Below are positions 28,212 through 37,359 of a DNA stretch of 64,000 nt, one piece after another. A program made the translations under genes and the position numbers. Origin of the DNA: G963662605 sp963662605 (GTDB taxonomy: Bacteria > Bacteroidota > Ignavibacteria > Ignavibacteriales > Ignavibacteriaceae); the NCBI GenBank assembly GCA_963662605.1, contig OY759785.1, positions 1,178,001 through 1,242,000 on the forward strand. Direction: 5' to 3'. The notes beneath the pieces are model-generated. The model was given only the letters and a program-made list of their open reading frames with translations, made no database searches and was not told the DNA's origin. How positions within the stretch are numbered: position 1 is the stretch's first letter; the number at the start of each line of letters is the position of its first letter.

Positions 28212-29420
28212 ATGGTTCAGAAAGTTGTGCGTCCCGCAAGAAGAACGGATTACATCACGTATGCTGTACGGGATATTGTTGTGCTTGCCAATCAGGTTGC
28301 AGCTACCGGTAAAGAGATGTTATACCTGAATATCGGTGATCCGAATCTTTACGATTTCGCACCTCCGGCTCACGTTGTAGAGACCGTTCACAAGGCAATG
28401 CTCTCGAATCATAACGGCTATGCTCCTTCTTCGGGTATCCCCGAAGCGATAAAAGCAATTGAACAAGAAGCCCATAACAAAGGCATTAAAAATATTCAGG
28501 ATATTTTTATTACTACCGGCGCGAGTGAAGCAATTGAAATATGTCTTACTGCACTGGTTGATTCCGGTGAGAATGTTCTCGCTCCGGCACCGGGCTATCC
28601 ACTCTATACTGCCGTATCAAGTAAACTTCAGGCTATTGAAGTTCCGTACTATCTCGATGAATCAAATGACTGGCAGCCGGATATCGAAGATATCAGGAGA
28701 AAGATCAACGAGAGAACACGCGGCATTATTCTTATTAATCCGAATAATCCAACCGGCTCATTGTATTCAAAAGAAGTTCTGCAAAAAATTATTGATATAG
28801 CGCTCGAGTTTGACCTTATCATCTTCACCGATGAAATTTATGATAAGCTGCTGCTTGATGACAGCGAATACACTTCCATAGCCTCGATGAATCAGGACGT
28901 CAGCTGTATTACATTCGGTGGACTTTCAAAAAATTATTTCGTGCCGGGATTCAGAATCGGCTGGGGAATTGTCAGCGGAAAATCAACTCTGCTGAAAGAA
29001 TATATTGAAGCAGTAAACAAAATATTGCGCGCACGATTGTCCGCGAATCATCCGGAGCAGTACGCGATCAAGCCAGCGCTTGAAGGCATTCAGGATCACC
29101 TTATTGTCGCGAAAGAAAAACTGACAAGACGCCGTGATATTACCTATCAAATGCTGAATTCATTCCCGGGTATCTCATGTACAAAACCGGAAGGAGCATT
29201 TTATGCTTTCCCGAAGCTGCACATGGAATACAGCGATGAGGAGTTCGTGCAGGCACTTATCAGAGAAACCGGTGTTGTTGTCGTGCCCGGAACCGGCTTT
29301 GTCCAGTATCCGTTCACGCATCACTTCCGCGTGGCATTTTTGCCGCAGGAAGAAAAGCTCGAAAAAGCGTATAAAAGCATCGGTGAGTTTTTTCAGAAAT
29401 TCATGAACGAGCACAAATAG
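28212..29420 (+). CDS. Class I/II PLP-dependent aminotransferase (AlaA-like)
   Basis: 402 aa. The PLP lysine is K240 in GGLSKNY. Further family motifs are LNIGDPNLYDF, NPNNPTGSLY, TDEIYDKLL and FRIGWGIV, matching fold-type I aminotransferases of the AlaA/alanine-aspartate group. Substrate preference is not certain; alanine is a family-level guess. It is preceded by about 170 bases holding a degenerate half-palindrome and no clear gene. Confidence 0.9.
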   Translation: MVQKVVRPARRTDYITYAVRDIVVLANQVAATGKEMLYLNIGDPNLYDFAPPAHVVETVHKAMLSNHNGYAPSSGIPEAIKAIEQEAHNKGIKNIQDIFITTGASEAIEICLTALVDSGENVLAPAPGYPLYTAVSSKLQAIEVPYYLDESNDWQPDIEDIRRKINERTRGIILINPNNPTGSLYSKEVLQKIIDIALEFDLIIFTDEIYDKLLLDDSEYTSIASMNQDVSCITFGGLSKNYFVPGFRIGWGIVSGKSTLLKEYIEAVNKILRARLSANHPEQYAIKPALEGIQDHLIVAKEKLTRRRDITYQMLNSFPGISCTKPEGAFYAFPKLHMEYSDEEFVQALIRETGVVVVPGTGFVQYPFTHHFRVAFLPQEEKLEKAYKSIGEFFQKFMNEHK

Positions 29421-29490
29421 CCGCACCTACTTTGGTTTGCTTCCGTGGCACCTATTCTCTATATTTAGCTTTTTAATTATTAGAAAAAGC

Positions 29491-30747
29491 GTGCAAAAAA
29501 TAGTACAGAATTTTGAATATAGTGAATTAGACAACGGCATTCGTATAGTAAGTGAGCAGATTCCGTACGTCCAATCTTTCTCTCTTGGCTTCTGGTTCAA
29601 TGTCGGAACAAGGGACGAACAGAAAAAAGTCAACGGCATTTCCCATTTTATCGAGCATATGCTTTTCAAGGGAACGAAAAAACGTTCTGCCCGCTCTATT
29701 TCGGAAACAATTGAATCATTCGGCGGTTACCTGAACGCGTTTACATCCAAAGAACATACATGTTATTACGGGCGCGGATTAGCTCAGCACCTGCCAAAGA
29801 CCATGGATGTTATTGCCGATATGATACAGCATCCGTTATTCCGCCAGTCTGATATCCGCAAAGAAGCCGGTGTGATTCTTGACGAGCTTAAGGACATTGA
29901 CGACAATCCCGAAGAGCTGATATTTGATAAATTTGAAGAGATCATCTTTAAAGGCAATCCTCTGGCTTTGCCTATCGTAGGCAATGAATTTACCATTGCC
30001 TCATTCGATCATAAGACCCTGTCGGATTTTCACAAGAATCATTACGGAATAAATAACCTTTTAATATCCGCCTCGGGCAATATAGATCACAAACAGATTA
30101 TTCACCTTGCGGAAAAATATATCGCTTCATCCACGAAATCGAAGCCCAATAAACGGCAGTGGGTCGGTGACGTGCAAGGCGCCGATATGACATTCGACCG
30201 GGAAATTTCGCAAGTGCATTGCATTCTCGGAACGAAGACCTACGGCTACCGTCATGAGGAGCGAATGATTCTCAACCTGCTCTCTATTGTACTGGGCGAG
30301 GGTAGTTCCTCCCGTTTATATCAGGCTGTGCGTGAAAAAACCGGCATTACCTATCAAATCAACTCATTTATCAATTCATACAACGACGCATCGGCCTTTG
30401 GGGTCTATTTTTCGACAAATGAGCGGAATTTTGACAAAGCCCAGCAGATTATTTCCAAAGAATTGGCGAAATTGAGGACAAAAAAGATAGGTGATAGGGA
30501 ACTAAGACGCGTAAAAGAATATTTAAAAGGTACAATCCTTCTCGGAATGGAAAATACGTCGAACAGGATGATACGGCTTGCAAACAGCATTTTGAATTAC
30601 AACCGTACCGTTAGTATTGACGAAGTTATTACAAAAATTGAAAAAATTACAGCTGAGCAAATTTTAGAAATGGCTTGTGAAGCGCTTAATGAGGACTCAC
30701 TCACAAAAGTGATACTTAAATCTGCCGCACGTTCAGGCAAAGCATAA
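29491..30747 (+). CDS. M16 family zinc peptidase
   Basis: 418 aa from the GTG at 29491; the open frame reaches back to a TTG at 29437, but that extra part is an uncharacteristic hydrophobic leader. The inverted zinc motif HFIEH (H52, E55, H56) is present with the downstream Glu in GVILDELKDIDDNPEELIFD, so the protease looks active. The N-terminal NGIRIVSEQIP...FNVGTRDEQ and the C-terminal LGEGSSSRLYQAVREKTGITY match the pitrilysin/processing-peptidase family. Such proteins clear peptides in the cytoplasm or periplasm. It sits 16 bases upstream of nuoG. Confidence 0.93.
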   Translation: MQKIVQNFEYSELDNGIRIVSEQIPYVQSFSLGFWFNVGTRDEQKKVNGISHFIEHMLFKGTKKRSARSISETIESFGGYLNAFTSKEHTCYYGRGLAQHLPKTMDVIADMIQHPLFRQSDIRKEAGVILDELKDIDDNPEELIFDKFEEIIFKGNPLALPIVGNEFTIASFDHKTLSDFHKNHYGINNLLISASGNIDHKQIIHLAEKYIASSTKSKPNKRQWVGDVQGADMTFDREISQVHCILGTKTYGYRHEERMILNLLSIVLGEGSSSRLYQAVREKTGITYQINSFINSYNDASAFGVYFSTNERNFDKAQQIISKELAKLRTKKIGDRELRRVKEYLKGTILLGMENTSNRMIRLANSILNYNRTVSIDEVITKIEKITAEQILEMACEALNEDSLTKVILKSAARSGKA

Positions 30748-30763
30748 TCAATCGGATAACGAT

Positions 30764-32422
30764 ATGCCAAAGTTTACAGTAGACGAAAAAGAAATAGAAT
30801 TTAAACCGGGACAGACCATTATTGAAGCTGCCGCGGATGCCGGAATTACCATTCCGCATTTTTGCTGGCATGAATCCCTGTCGGTATCGGGCAATTGCCG
30901 TGTCTGTCTTGTTGATATTGAAAAGATGCCGAAACTTGCCATCGCATGTTCCACGCAAGCCGTAGAAGGCATGGTGGTGCATACGGCAAATGAAAAGACC
31001 CTTGCTGCGCGTAATGCGGTTATGGAATTTCTGCTTATCAATCACCCTTTGGATTGCCCCATTTGCGATGAGGCTGGTGAATGTAAATTGCAGGATTACG
31101 CATATAAGCACAGCAAAGGTGAAAGCCGTTTTACTGAAGCGAAACAGCATAAGGATAAACGCGTCCCTCTCGGGCCACATGTAATGTTCGACGGTGAACG
31201 CTGCATTTCGTGTTCACGATGTATCCGCTTTTGCGATGAGATAGCAGGAGAAAAACAACTTACCTTTACACAGCGCGGCGACCGCGTAACCATCACTACC
31301 TTTCCCGGAAAAGAACTTGATAACCCTTACTCAATGAACGTAACAGACATCTGTCCGGTCGGTGCGCTTACCAGCCGCGACTTCCGCTTCCAGTCGCGCG
31401 TTTGGGATATGTCTTCGACGAAGACAATCTGCCCCGGCTGCTCCCGCGGATGTAACATTGATATGTGGGTAAAGGGTAATGAAATTCAGAGATTGACTCC
31501 ACGTCTGAATAAAGATGTAAACAGTTTTTGGATGTGCGACGAAGGAAGATTGCAAACTTTTAAGCATGTTAATGCTGAAACCCGTGTCAATGGCCCGCAT
31601 CTGAGAAGAAACGGCGAGATGACCAAGGTTACCTGGGATGAAGCCTGCGCCGGTGCGGTATCGGAGTTAAAAGTTTTTGGTAAAGATGAAGTGGCGGTTT
31701 TTGCTTCTGCATTTTCAACATGCGAAGATAATTACCTGTTAAGCAAATTTGCAAAGACCACAATAAGTACAAAGTACATTGATTATCAGCGCATTGTCGA
31801 AAAAGGCAGCGGTGATGAATTGCTGAAACGTGAAGATAAAATGCCAAATGCACTCGGCGCTGAAATTGTCGGTATCAATAAATTTCAGGAAGGTGAGTTT
31901 GTCCCCAAAGTGCTGGAAGGCATTAAGAGCGGAAAAATAAAAGCGCTTATTATTGTAGGCAATGATATTTTCTCGATGTACCCGGAATTGAAAGAGGCGG
32001 CAAAGAAGCTCGACCTCATTATTGTTTTCGCGGTAAATGAAAATACGACAACCCGGTACGCGCATATACTTTTCCCGCTGTCTTCGTACGCGGAACAAAA
32101 CGGTACATGGGTGAATTTTCAGGGCAGGCTGCAGAGGATTCGTCCCGCGGTCGCCATTGTTGACCGTGACCGATCGCTTGATAACATGGCCGTAAGCCGG
32201 TTGGATAAATTTGGAACAGACTTTGACCGCTGGGGTAAAACAAAAAAGATTGATGCGCGTTCGGTCGGTAAAGTCGTACTCGGCCTGCAAATCGCGTTTG
32301 GACATAAAAGCAAGATCACAACAGCAGATGAAATATTTCACGAACTTGCCCAGCAAAATCCGGTCTTCAAAGGTTTGGATTATAACTCGATCGGTGAGAG
32401 CGGCGTTCAGTTAAAAATTTAA
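30764..32422 (+). CDS. nuoG: NADH-quinone oxidoreductase subunit G (short form)
   Basis: 552 aa, clearly shorter than the roughly 900-residue E. coli protein. N-terminal 2Fe-2S domain (CWHESLSVSGNCRVC), the HPLDCPICDEAGECKLQD cluster motif, RCISCSRCIRFCDE for another 4Fe-4S centre, and ICPGCSRGCN leading into a shortened molybdopterin-oxidoreductase-like domain. It carries electrons through the complex I arm. Short NuoG with a reduced C-terminal domain is known in Bacteroidota-type complex I, so it may be normal rather than truncated. nuoH follows directly with no gap. Confidence 0.93.
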   Translation: MPKFTVDEKEIEFKPGQTIIEAAADAGITIPHFCWHESLSVSGNCRVCLVDIEKMPKLAIACSTQAVEGMVVHTANEKTLAARNAVMEFLLINHPLDCPICDEAGECKLQDYAYKHSKGESRFTEAKQHKDKRVPLGPHVMFDGERCISCSRCIRFCDEIAGEKQLTFTQRGDRVTITTFPGKELDNPYSMNVTDICPVGALTSRDFRFQSRVWDMSSTKTICPGCSRGCNIDMWVKGNEIQRLTPRLNKDVNSFWMCDEGRLQTFKHVNAETRVNGPHLRRNGEMTKVTWDEACAGAVSELKVFGKDEVAVFASAFSTCEDNYLLSKFAKTTISTKYIDYQRIVEKGSGDELLKREDKMPNALGAEIVGINKFQEGEFVPKVLEGIKSGKIKALIIVGNDIFSMYPELKEAAKKLDLIIVFAVNENTTTRYAHILFPLSSYAEQNGTWVNFQGRLQRIRPAVAIVDRDRSLDNMAVSRLDKFGTDFDRWGKTKKIDARSVGKVVLGLQIAFGHKSKITTADEIFHELAQQNPVFKGLDYNSIGESGVQLKI

Positions 32423-33463
32423 ATGCAAAGTAGTATGAGCACATTAACAATAGCGATCATAGCGCTTGTCAAGATTCTGATTATCGCTAACATTATTTTA
32501 CTCGTGGTTTCGTATCTGGTCTACTTCGAAAGAAAGATCAGCGCGTGGGCACAATCGCGTGTCGGTCCCAACCGGGTGGGATGGTGGGGCGCACTTCAGC
32601 CGTTTGCTGATGTATTAAAGCTTTTGTTAAAGGAAGATATTGTTCCTGATGCGGCGAACAAACCGATACATACGCTCGCACCGATCATCGCTCTTGTTGT
32701 AGCGTTTACCACGTACGCGGTTATTCCATTCGGCCCACCGGCAACATTATTCGGTTATACCATTCCGCTTGTTGTTGCAGACGTGAACATCGGTATTTTA
32801 TACGTTCTCGCGTTAACATCACTCGGTGTATATGCAATAACTTTTGCCGGGTGGTCTTCGGGAAGTAAATATTCTCTTATCGGTGGAATCCGTTCTTCGG
32901 CACAGATGATTTCGTATGAAATCTCGATGGGCTTTTCGGTTGCGGGAGTTATACTCGCGGCAAGCTCATTGCGTCCGATGGATATTGTTGCTTCTCAATA
33001 TGGATGGATGTGGAATGCTGTCGTTCAGCCGATTGGTTTTATTACGTTTTTAGTCTCATCATTTGCCGAGACAAACAGACTGCCTTTTGATTTACCTGAA
33101 GCCGAACCTGAACTGGTCGGCGGTTATCACACGGAATACAGCAGTATGAAATTTGCGGCCTTCTTTCTTGCCGAATACGCTAACATGATTATCGCCAGTG
33201 CGATGATTGTTACATTATATCTCGGCGGATGGCAGATACCATATGTTGACAAACTTGGACTCTCATACGGACTGACAACAGCTTTACAGGTCGGTGCATT
33301 CGTATTCAAAGTTCTCGCATTGTTGTTCTTTTTCATCTGGGTACGCTGGAGCATTCCGCGTTTCCGTTATGACCAGCTGATGAATATCGGCTGGAAAGTA
33401 ATGTTCCCGCTCTCACTGATTAACCTCGTGTGGGTCGCGGTGTACGTGATGTTGTTTAGATAA
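32423..33463 (+). CDS. nuoH: NADH-quinone oxidoreductase subunit H
   Basis: 346 aa, with about eight membrane segments. FERKISAWAQSRVGPNRVGWWG, the conserved acidic loops (FAETNRLPFDLPEAEPELVGGYHTEYSS) and WVRWSIPRFRYDQLM identify NuoH, which forms the quinone chamber at the base of complex I. It begins immediately at the nuoG stop. Confidence 0.96.
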   Translation: MQSSMSTLTIAIIALVKILIIANIILLVVSYLVYFERKISAWAQSRVGPNRVGWWGALQPFADVLKLLLKEDIVPDAANKPIHTLAPIIALVVAFTTYAVIPFGPPATLFGYTIPLVVADVNIGILYVLALTSLGVYAITFAGWSSGSKYSLIGGIRSSAQMISYEISMGFSVAGVILAASSLRPMDIVASQYGWMWNAVVQPIGFITFLVSSFAETNRLPFDLPEAEPELVGGYHTEYSSMKFAAFFLAEYANMIIASAMIVTLYLGGWQIPYVDKLGLSYGLTTALQVGAFVFKVLALLFFFIWVRWSIPRFRYDQLMNIGWKVMFPLSLINLVWVAVYVMLFR

Positions 33464-33504
33464 GGATTGAGGAATAGTTACAGCGGTGGCATTTCGTGCG
33501 TGCC

Positions 33505-33650
33505 ATCATTAACACGGTGCTTTAGCGCCGTGATAGTGAAAGCCCCCGCTATTGACGGACTTTAGTCCAAGTTCTATCATTATGTTGGGCTAAAGCCCAG
33601 GTGACCTTTGATATATGATTCTCACGGCGCTAAAGCACCGTGTTAATGAT
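33505..33650. repeat. Nested palindrome between nuoH and nuoI
   Basis: 29-base perfect arms at 33505-33533 and 33622-33650; the left one begins ATCATTAACACGGTGC. The loop carries two perfect 12-base palindromes, GGACTTTAGTCC (33557-33568) and GGGCTAAAGCCC (33587-33598). It splits what is usually a compact nuoHI junction. Confidence 0.85.
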
Positions 33651-33731
33651 AAACATATTGGCGTGGTTAATGAAAATCGAATTGATATTTAATATGTGTC
33701 GTTGTATTGTATAACAACGTTTAGTGAAATT

Positions 33732-34238
33732 ATGGACGAATTAAAAAGCAATAAAAAGAGATTAAAAGACCTTACTTTCTGGCAGAAGATTTACATCCCG
33801 GAAATTGTTAAAGGTCTTAACATAACCCTGCACAACATGTTCAGGCCTCCGTTTACTATGGAGTATCCTGAAGTGAAATTTCATCCACCCTCGTCCTATC
33901 GCGGCAGACCCGTACTTGCCCAGGAAGAGAACGGCGAAGAACGCTGTGTCGCATGTGGATTGTGTTCGCGTGTTTGTCCCTCAATCGCTATTGATATTCA
34001 GGCAGCCGAAACCGATCGCGAAAAAGAACGATATCCTGAACGTTTCGAAATTAATATGCTCAGATGTATCTTCTGCGGATTCTGCGAGGAAGTATGTCCA
34101 GAAGAAGCCATTATTATGAGCAAGGATTACGAGCTTGTCTTCCATAACCGTGAAGATGCAATCTACGGTAAGGATAAACTGCTGACGCCGGTATCGCAAC
34201 TCAAAGACCGCATCGAATTTTTACGTCAGCGTAGATAG
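33732..34238 (+). CDS. nuoI: NADH-quinone oxidoreductase subunit I
   Basis: 168 aa from the ATG at 33732 (an open frame extends to a TTG at 33696). Two 4Fe-4S motifs: CVACGLCSRVCP and CIFCGFCEEVCPEE, the TYKY-type subunit that passes electrons to the quinone. FTMEYPEVKFHPPSSYRGRPVL is the conserved N-terminal family segment. Separated from nuoH by a palindromic element, but on the same strand. No other nuo gene is in the window after it. Confidence 0.93.
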   Translation: MDELKSNKKRLKDLTFWQKIYIPEIVKGLNITLHNMFRPPFTMEYPEVKFHPPSSYRGRPVLAQEENGEERCVACGLCSRVCPSIAIDIQAAETDREKERYPERFEINMLRCIFCGFCEEVCPEEAIIMSKDYELVFHNREDAIYGKDKLLTPVSQLKDRIEFLRQRR

Positions 34239-34575
34239 CTGCAATAGAACGCGGATGACCACGCCTATGGCGTGGTTATTTGTGTCATCCGCGTTCTATT
34301 GCGTGGAATGCATAGATTTCCACAAGGATTAAATGCCTAACGGCATAAAGAAACATAATCCATTCGCTTGCCTATTTCCGCGTAGCGGATATATGTTTGT
34401 AGAACAATAATGCTCCCTGACCCCAATATTCCGTAGGAATTATACCCTAAAACATTCGTTAAAATCAGCGTCATCTGTGTCATCCGCGTTCTATTTTTCC
34501 TAATTTACCGCAACGTTTAAAATATTTTATTCACCCGTCCGTCATAGATAGTAGAATCATTAATCAATATTGAAA
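34239..34575. repeat. Intergenic region with a hairpin, a partial copy and small palindromes
   Basis: Arms of a 19-base stem, left GCAATAGAACGCGGATGAC (34241-34259) and right at 34284-34302, enclose CACGCC/GGCGTG; a half-copy GTGTCATCCGCGTTCTATT sits at 34477-34495. Between them lie TGCCTAACGGCATAAAG, a CCGCGTAGCGG palindrome followed by TTTGTAGAAC, and ATTCCGTAGGAAT, the family also seen at 19923. No gene is evident. Confidence 0.7.
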
Positions 34576-35157
34576 ATGACGGACAATACTTTAGCAATAA
34601 AGATGCAGGAAATCGCGGACAAACACACATCCGGTTCAGGCCGGAAAAAGTTGTTTGACTATATAAAGCGCAAGATTTCAAACGAGGATGATGCGGAAGA
34701 CATTTTACAGGATGTTTTCTATCAATTCTGGAATGCGCTTCAGAAAGGGCCAATTGAGCAGGCCGGGGCATGGCTGTACCGTGTCGCGGAGAATAGAATT
34801 ATTGACTGGTACCGTAAGCGCAAACCGGTTTCGTTGGACGCCATGAATGAGTTCTCGACAAAAGACGACGACGATAGTATTTTGGTTAGATTGGAAGATT
34901 CGCTGACTGATCTCGCAGAATTGCCTGATGAACTCTTATCACGGGCATCGTTCTGGGAAATATTAGGTGCCGCACTTGATGAACTTCCCGAAGAACAGCG
35001 GCAGGTTTTTGAGATGTACGAGATTCAGGGACTGAGCTTCAAAGAAATTGAAAAAGAAACGGGAGTCGCGTTAAATACACTGCTCTCCCGTAAGCATTAT
35101 GCTATATTATTTTTGCGCAAGCGATTGCGTGAATTATATGACGAATATCAAGACTAA
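34576..35157 (+). CDS. ECF-type RNA polymerase sigma factor
   Basis: 193 aa from the ATG at 34576. Region 2 has DAEDILQDVFYQFWNAL and the DWYRKRK end. The region 4 helix-turn-helix is LPEEQRQVFEMYEIQGLSFKEIEKETGVALNTLLSRKHYAIL. There is no region 3 or 1.1, so it belongs to the group IV (ECF) factors. An extended acidic linker (about 95-125, KDDDDSILVRLEDSLTDLAELPDE) separates the regions. The small membrane protein gene starts 17 bases downstream and is a natural candidate partner. Confidence 0.9.
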   Translation: MTDNTLAIKMQEIADKHTSGSGRKKLFDYIKRKISNEDDAEDILQDVFYQFWNALQKGPIEQAGAWLYRVAENRIIDWYRKRKPVSLDAMNEFSTKDDDDSILVRLEDSLTDLAELPDELLSRASFWEILGAALDELPEEQRQVFEMYEIQGLSFKEIEKETGVALNTLLSRKHYAILFLRKRLRELYDEYQD

Positions 35158-35173
35158 TTTTATAAACTAATTA

Positions 35174-35566
35174 ATGGAAACTACTATGCGTACAAAAGCT
35201 TTCAGAATACCGATGATGATACTCATGGGAATTGTCGCTTTGTTCGGCGGTTCGGTTGTCGCAATGCTGCTGTGGAATGCACTGCTGCCTCAACTGTTTC
35301 ACTTCCCGGTAATCACATTCTGGCAGACAATAGGACTGCTATTACTTTCAAGACTTATCTTTGGATTCGGATGCCACAAAGGACACGGACACAGAGGCAG
35401 AGGCTTCGGTGGCTGGAACAGAAATTTTGACCATCTGACACCTGAAGAAAAAGAAAAAATATTCCACCGCTCGTGGGATGACGATTGCTGCAGCCCCCGC
35501 GGATGGGGAAGAGAACGCCCCTCTGACGGACATGACATTGACAAAAAAGACAGTGAAGTAAAATAG
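35174..35566 (+). CDS. Small His/Gly-rich membrane protein next to the sigma factor
   Basis: 130 aa with two hydrophobic segments (about 14-33 and 44-62) and a cytoplasmic or periplasmic tail rich in His, Gly and charged residues: CHKGHGHRGRGFGGWNRNFDH, DDDCCSPRGWG. The His/Cys content could bind metal. It lies in the same operon as the ECF sigma factor, so it may be its regulator or a target, but it does not resemble known anti-sigma factors. A terminator follows at 35591. Confidence 0.7.
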   Translation: METTMRTKAFRIPMMILMGIVALFGGSVVAMLLWNALLPQLFHFPVITFWQTIGLLLLSRLIFGFGCHKGHGHRGRGFGGWNRNFDHLTPEEKEKIFHRSWDDDCCSPRGWGRERPSDGHDIDKKDSEVK

Positions 35567-35590
35567 TCTCTGATTTGTAGACTCAATTTG

Positions 35591-35621
35591 AAAGGCGATC
35601 CCAGTGGGGTCGCCTTTTTTT
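35591..35621 (+). terminator. Intrinsic terminator of the sigma factor operon
   Basis: AAAGGCGATCCC pairs with GGGGTCGCCTTT around an AGT loop, then a seven-T run. Confidence 0.9.
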
Positions 35622-35904
35622 GAGTTCTTCTAGATTCTCTTATCTGCGCAATAACTTGCAAAATTCAAAACTGCAATCGGTTTTATTGAGAATACTTAAA
35701 CCTTACAAGAGACTATTAAAATTTCTAGCCCACCCCCCACCCCCCCCCAGATTGTGAAAATATATTTTGGTGCGTCAATACTAAGGATGAAATATAGCTA
35801 TACAGGAAAGTTCGGGACCTAATATTGTTAGTCTAAATATATTGAGCTATCTTGTCCAAGCGAAAATCTAATGACTAACAATAACAGTTGCATGAGAAGA
35901 CCAA
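35622..35904. promoter_or_regulatory. Upstream region with a nine-C homopolymer
   Basis: AT-rich region with two runs of C: six at 35733-35738 and nine at 35740-35748, about 157 bases before the next start. No gene is seen. The C9 tract could change length by slippage and alter expression of the next gene. Confidence 0.5.
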
Positions 35905-37359
35905 ATGTACGGGCTTGAACGATATTTACAGTATTCAGACCTCATCGACAATGGTACATCTAAGGCTGATTGTGAAAGTAAAATAAGAAATATTATAATC
36001 TCGTATTCGTATGAAACGATTATTGAAGCATTAGCCTATGTAGCCAAAACAGTGGGCCCTTCCAATGCATTAAGCGATATTTTGAATACTCAAAAACTAC
36101 TTTTTAGATTCCATTATAAACAAGAACGAGTTGTTGTTCATCGAGAAGCAACAAATGTTTTATTCCAGTTTGTTTTCTCAATGCGCCCAATCATATATGG
36201 AATTCGTACGGAGGTTAATTGGCGCGATATATATATACTATATCTTCTTGTAAATGATTTTATCAATTTTTGTTTTGATCATAATGCTGAGCGGTCAGGT
36301 GATTTGGTAATGTTCTTTAATAGTAGTAAATCTGTTCGTTATTTGGAAGATCGCGTTGATATCCGCGCAAAAGCATTTCTATTCAGTGAGTATTATAAAA
36401 AAATAAATTTGCTAAATGATTCAATATATAATGATCTGGTCGTTCAGAATCTTGGATGTTCATTCGATGAATTTTTTGGAGCATTAGCGGATTTGCGTCA
36501 AAACAGTAAATTTCTTTATAGTCTCTATGATAAATTCGCCGTGATTGATGTCAGCGATATATATGGATCGTGGTCCCGGCAGAATCTTACGTTAGCTATC
36601 CCAGACGCATTTCTGTTTCTGGAAAAATATCCGCTTATAAAAATAAAGGATAAATATTTAGTTACAGACGCAAGTAATTTAATAAATTTAAGCTATAGTT
36701 ACCTGTATTCGTTATTTTATGAGCATAGGAAGAATGATTTTAAATCGCTTTTTGGCAAAATGGTTGTAGAGCCTGTAGTGATAGAGTTAATTGAAAATGT
36801 ATTTGTTAATTATCAAATTAAAAAAATTAATGTTGAGAAAAAGGGATTTGAATATGCGGATGCGGGGATATTATTCAATGATATCATCATTCTTTTTGAA
36901 ATAAAATCGACATACCTTCGAAGAGATTTGCTTTTTGCAAACCTCCAGTCTTTTGAAAAGCATTTTAATGATAGACTAGTAAAGAAAGAGGGGGTTTCGC
37001 AACAGTTTGGTAAACTTAAAATTATCGAAGAAAGTTATGAGACTTTTTGTCGCGTCGCCAACATACCTCTGCGTAAATATAAAATCCTACCTGTTTTACT
37101 CTTTTATGATGAGATTGTGGGCTCGTTCTATGCTTCTCGATATATGTCATCTTGTTTTAATGATATGATCAAATACGAGAATGCGAACTTTACTAATTTT
37201 GTTATGATGAACAGCATCGTTATGACATTTACTGAGCTATATAGACTTCTTAAGTCAAACAAGGCCAAGAATGATAAATTTATGATGTTGACATCATATT
37301 CGAAAAGCCGCAGCCAATATCCATTAAACATGTTCTTGAATAGAAAAAAGTATTTATAG
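35905..37359 (+). CDS. Orphan protein with PD-(D/E)XK nuclease-like motif
   Basis: 484 aa, with no signal peptide or membrane segment. The central region has VVEPVVIELIENVF (about 287-300), followed by EYADAGILFNDIIILFEIKS: Asp319, then Glu332-x-Lys334 on a hydrophobic strand. This matches the D...ExK core of the PD-(D/E)XK nuclease fold, and QQFGKL (about 366-371) follows as the helical part. The N-terminal 280 residues are unrecognised. The gene is AT-rich compared with its neighbours and lies between two terminators, which suggests transfer. A defence role is only inferred. Confidence 0.65.
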   Translation: MYGLERYLQYSDLIDNGTSKADCESKIRNIIISYSYETIIEALAYVAKTVGPSNALSDILNTQKLLFRFHYKQERVVVHREATNVLFQFVFSMRPIIYGIRTEVNWRDIYILYLLVNDFINFCFDHNAERSGDLVMFFNSSKSVRYLEDRVDIRAKAFLFSEYYKKINLLNDSIYNDLVVQNLGCSFDEFFGALADLRQNSKFLYSLYDKFAVIDVSDIYGSWSRQNLTLAIPDAFLFLEKYPLIKIKDKYLVTDASNLINLSYSYLYSLFYEHRKNDFKSLFGKMVVEPVVIELIENVFVNYQIKKINVEKKGFEYADAGILFNDIIILFEIKSTYLRRDLLFANLQSFEKHFNDRLVKKEGVSQQFGKLKIIEESYETFCRVANIPLRKYKILPVLLFYDEIVGSFYASRYMSSCFNDMIKYENANFTNFVMMNSIVMTFTELYRLLKSNKAKNDKFMMLTSYSKSRSQYPLNMFLNRKKYL

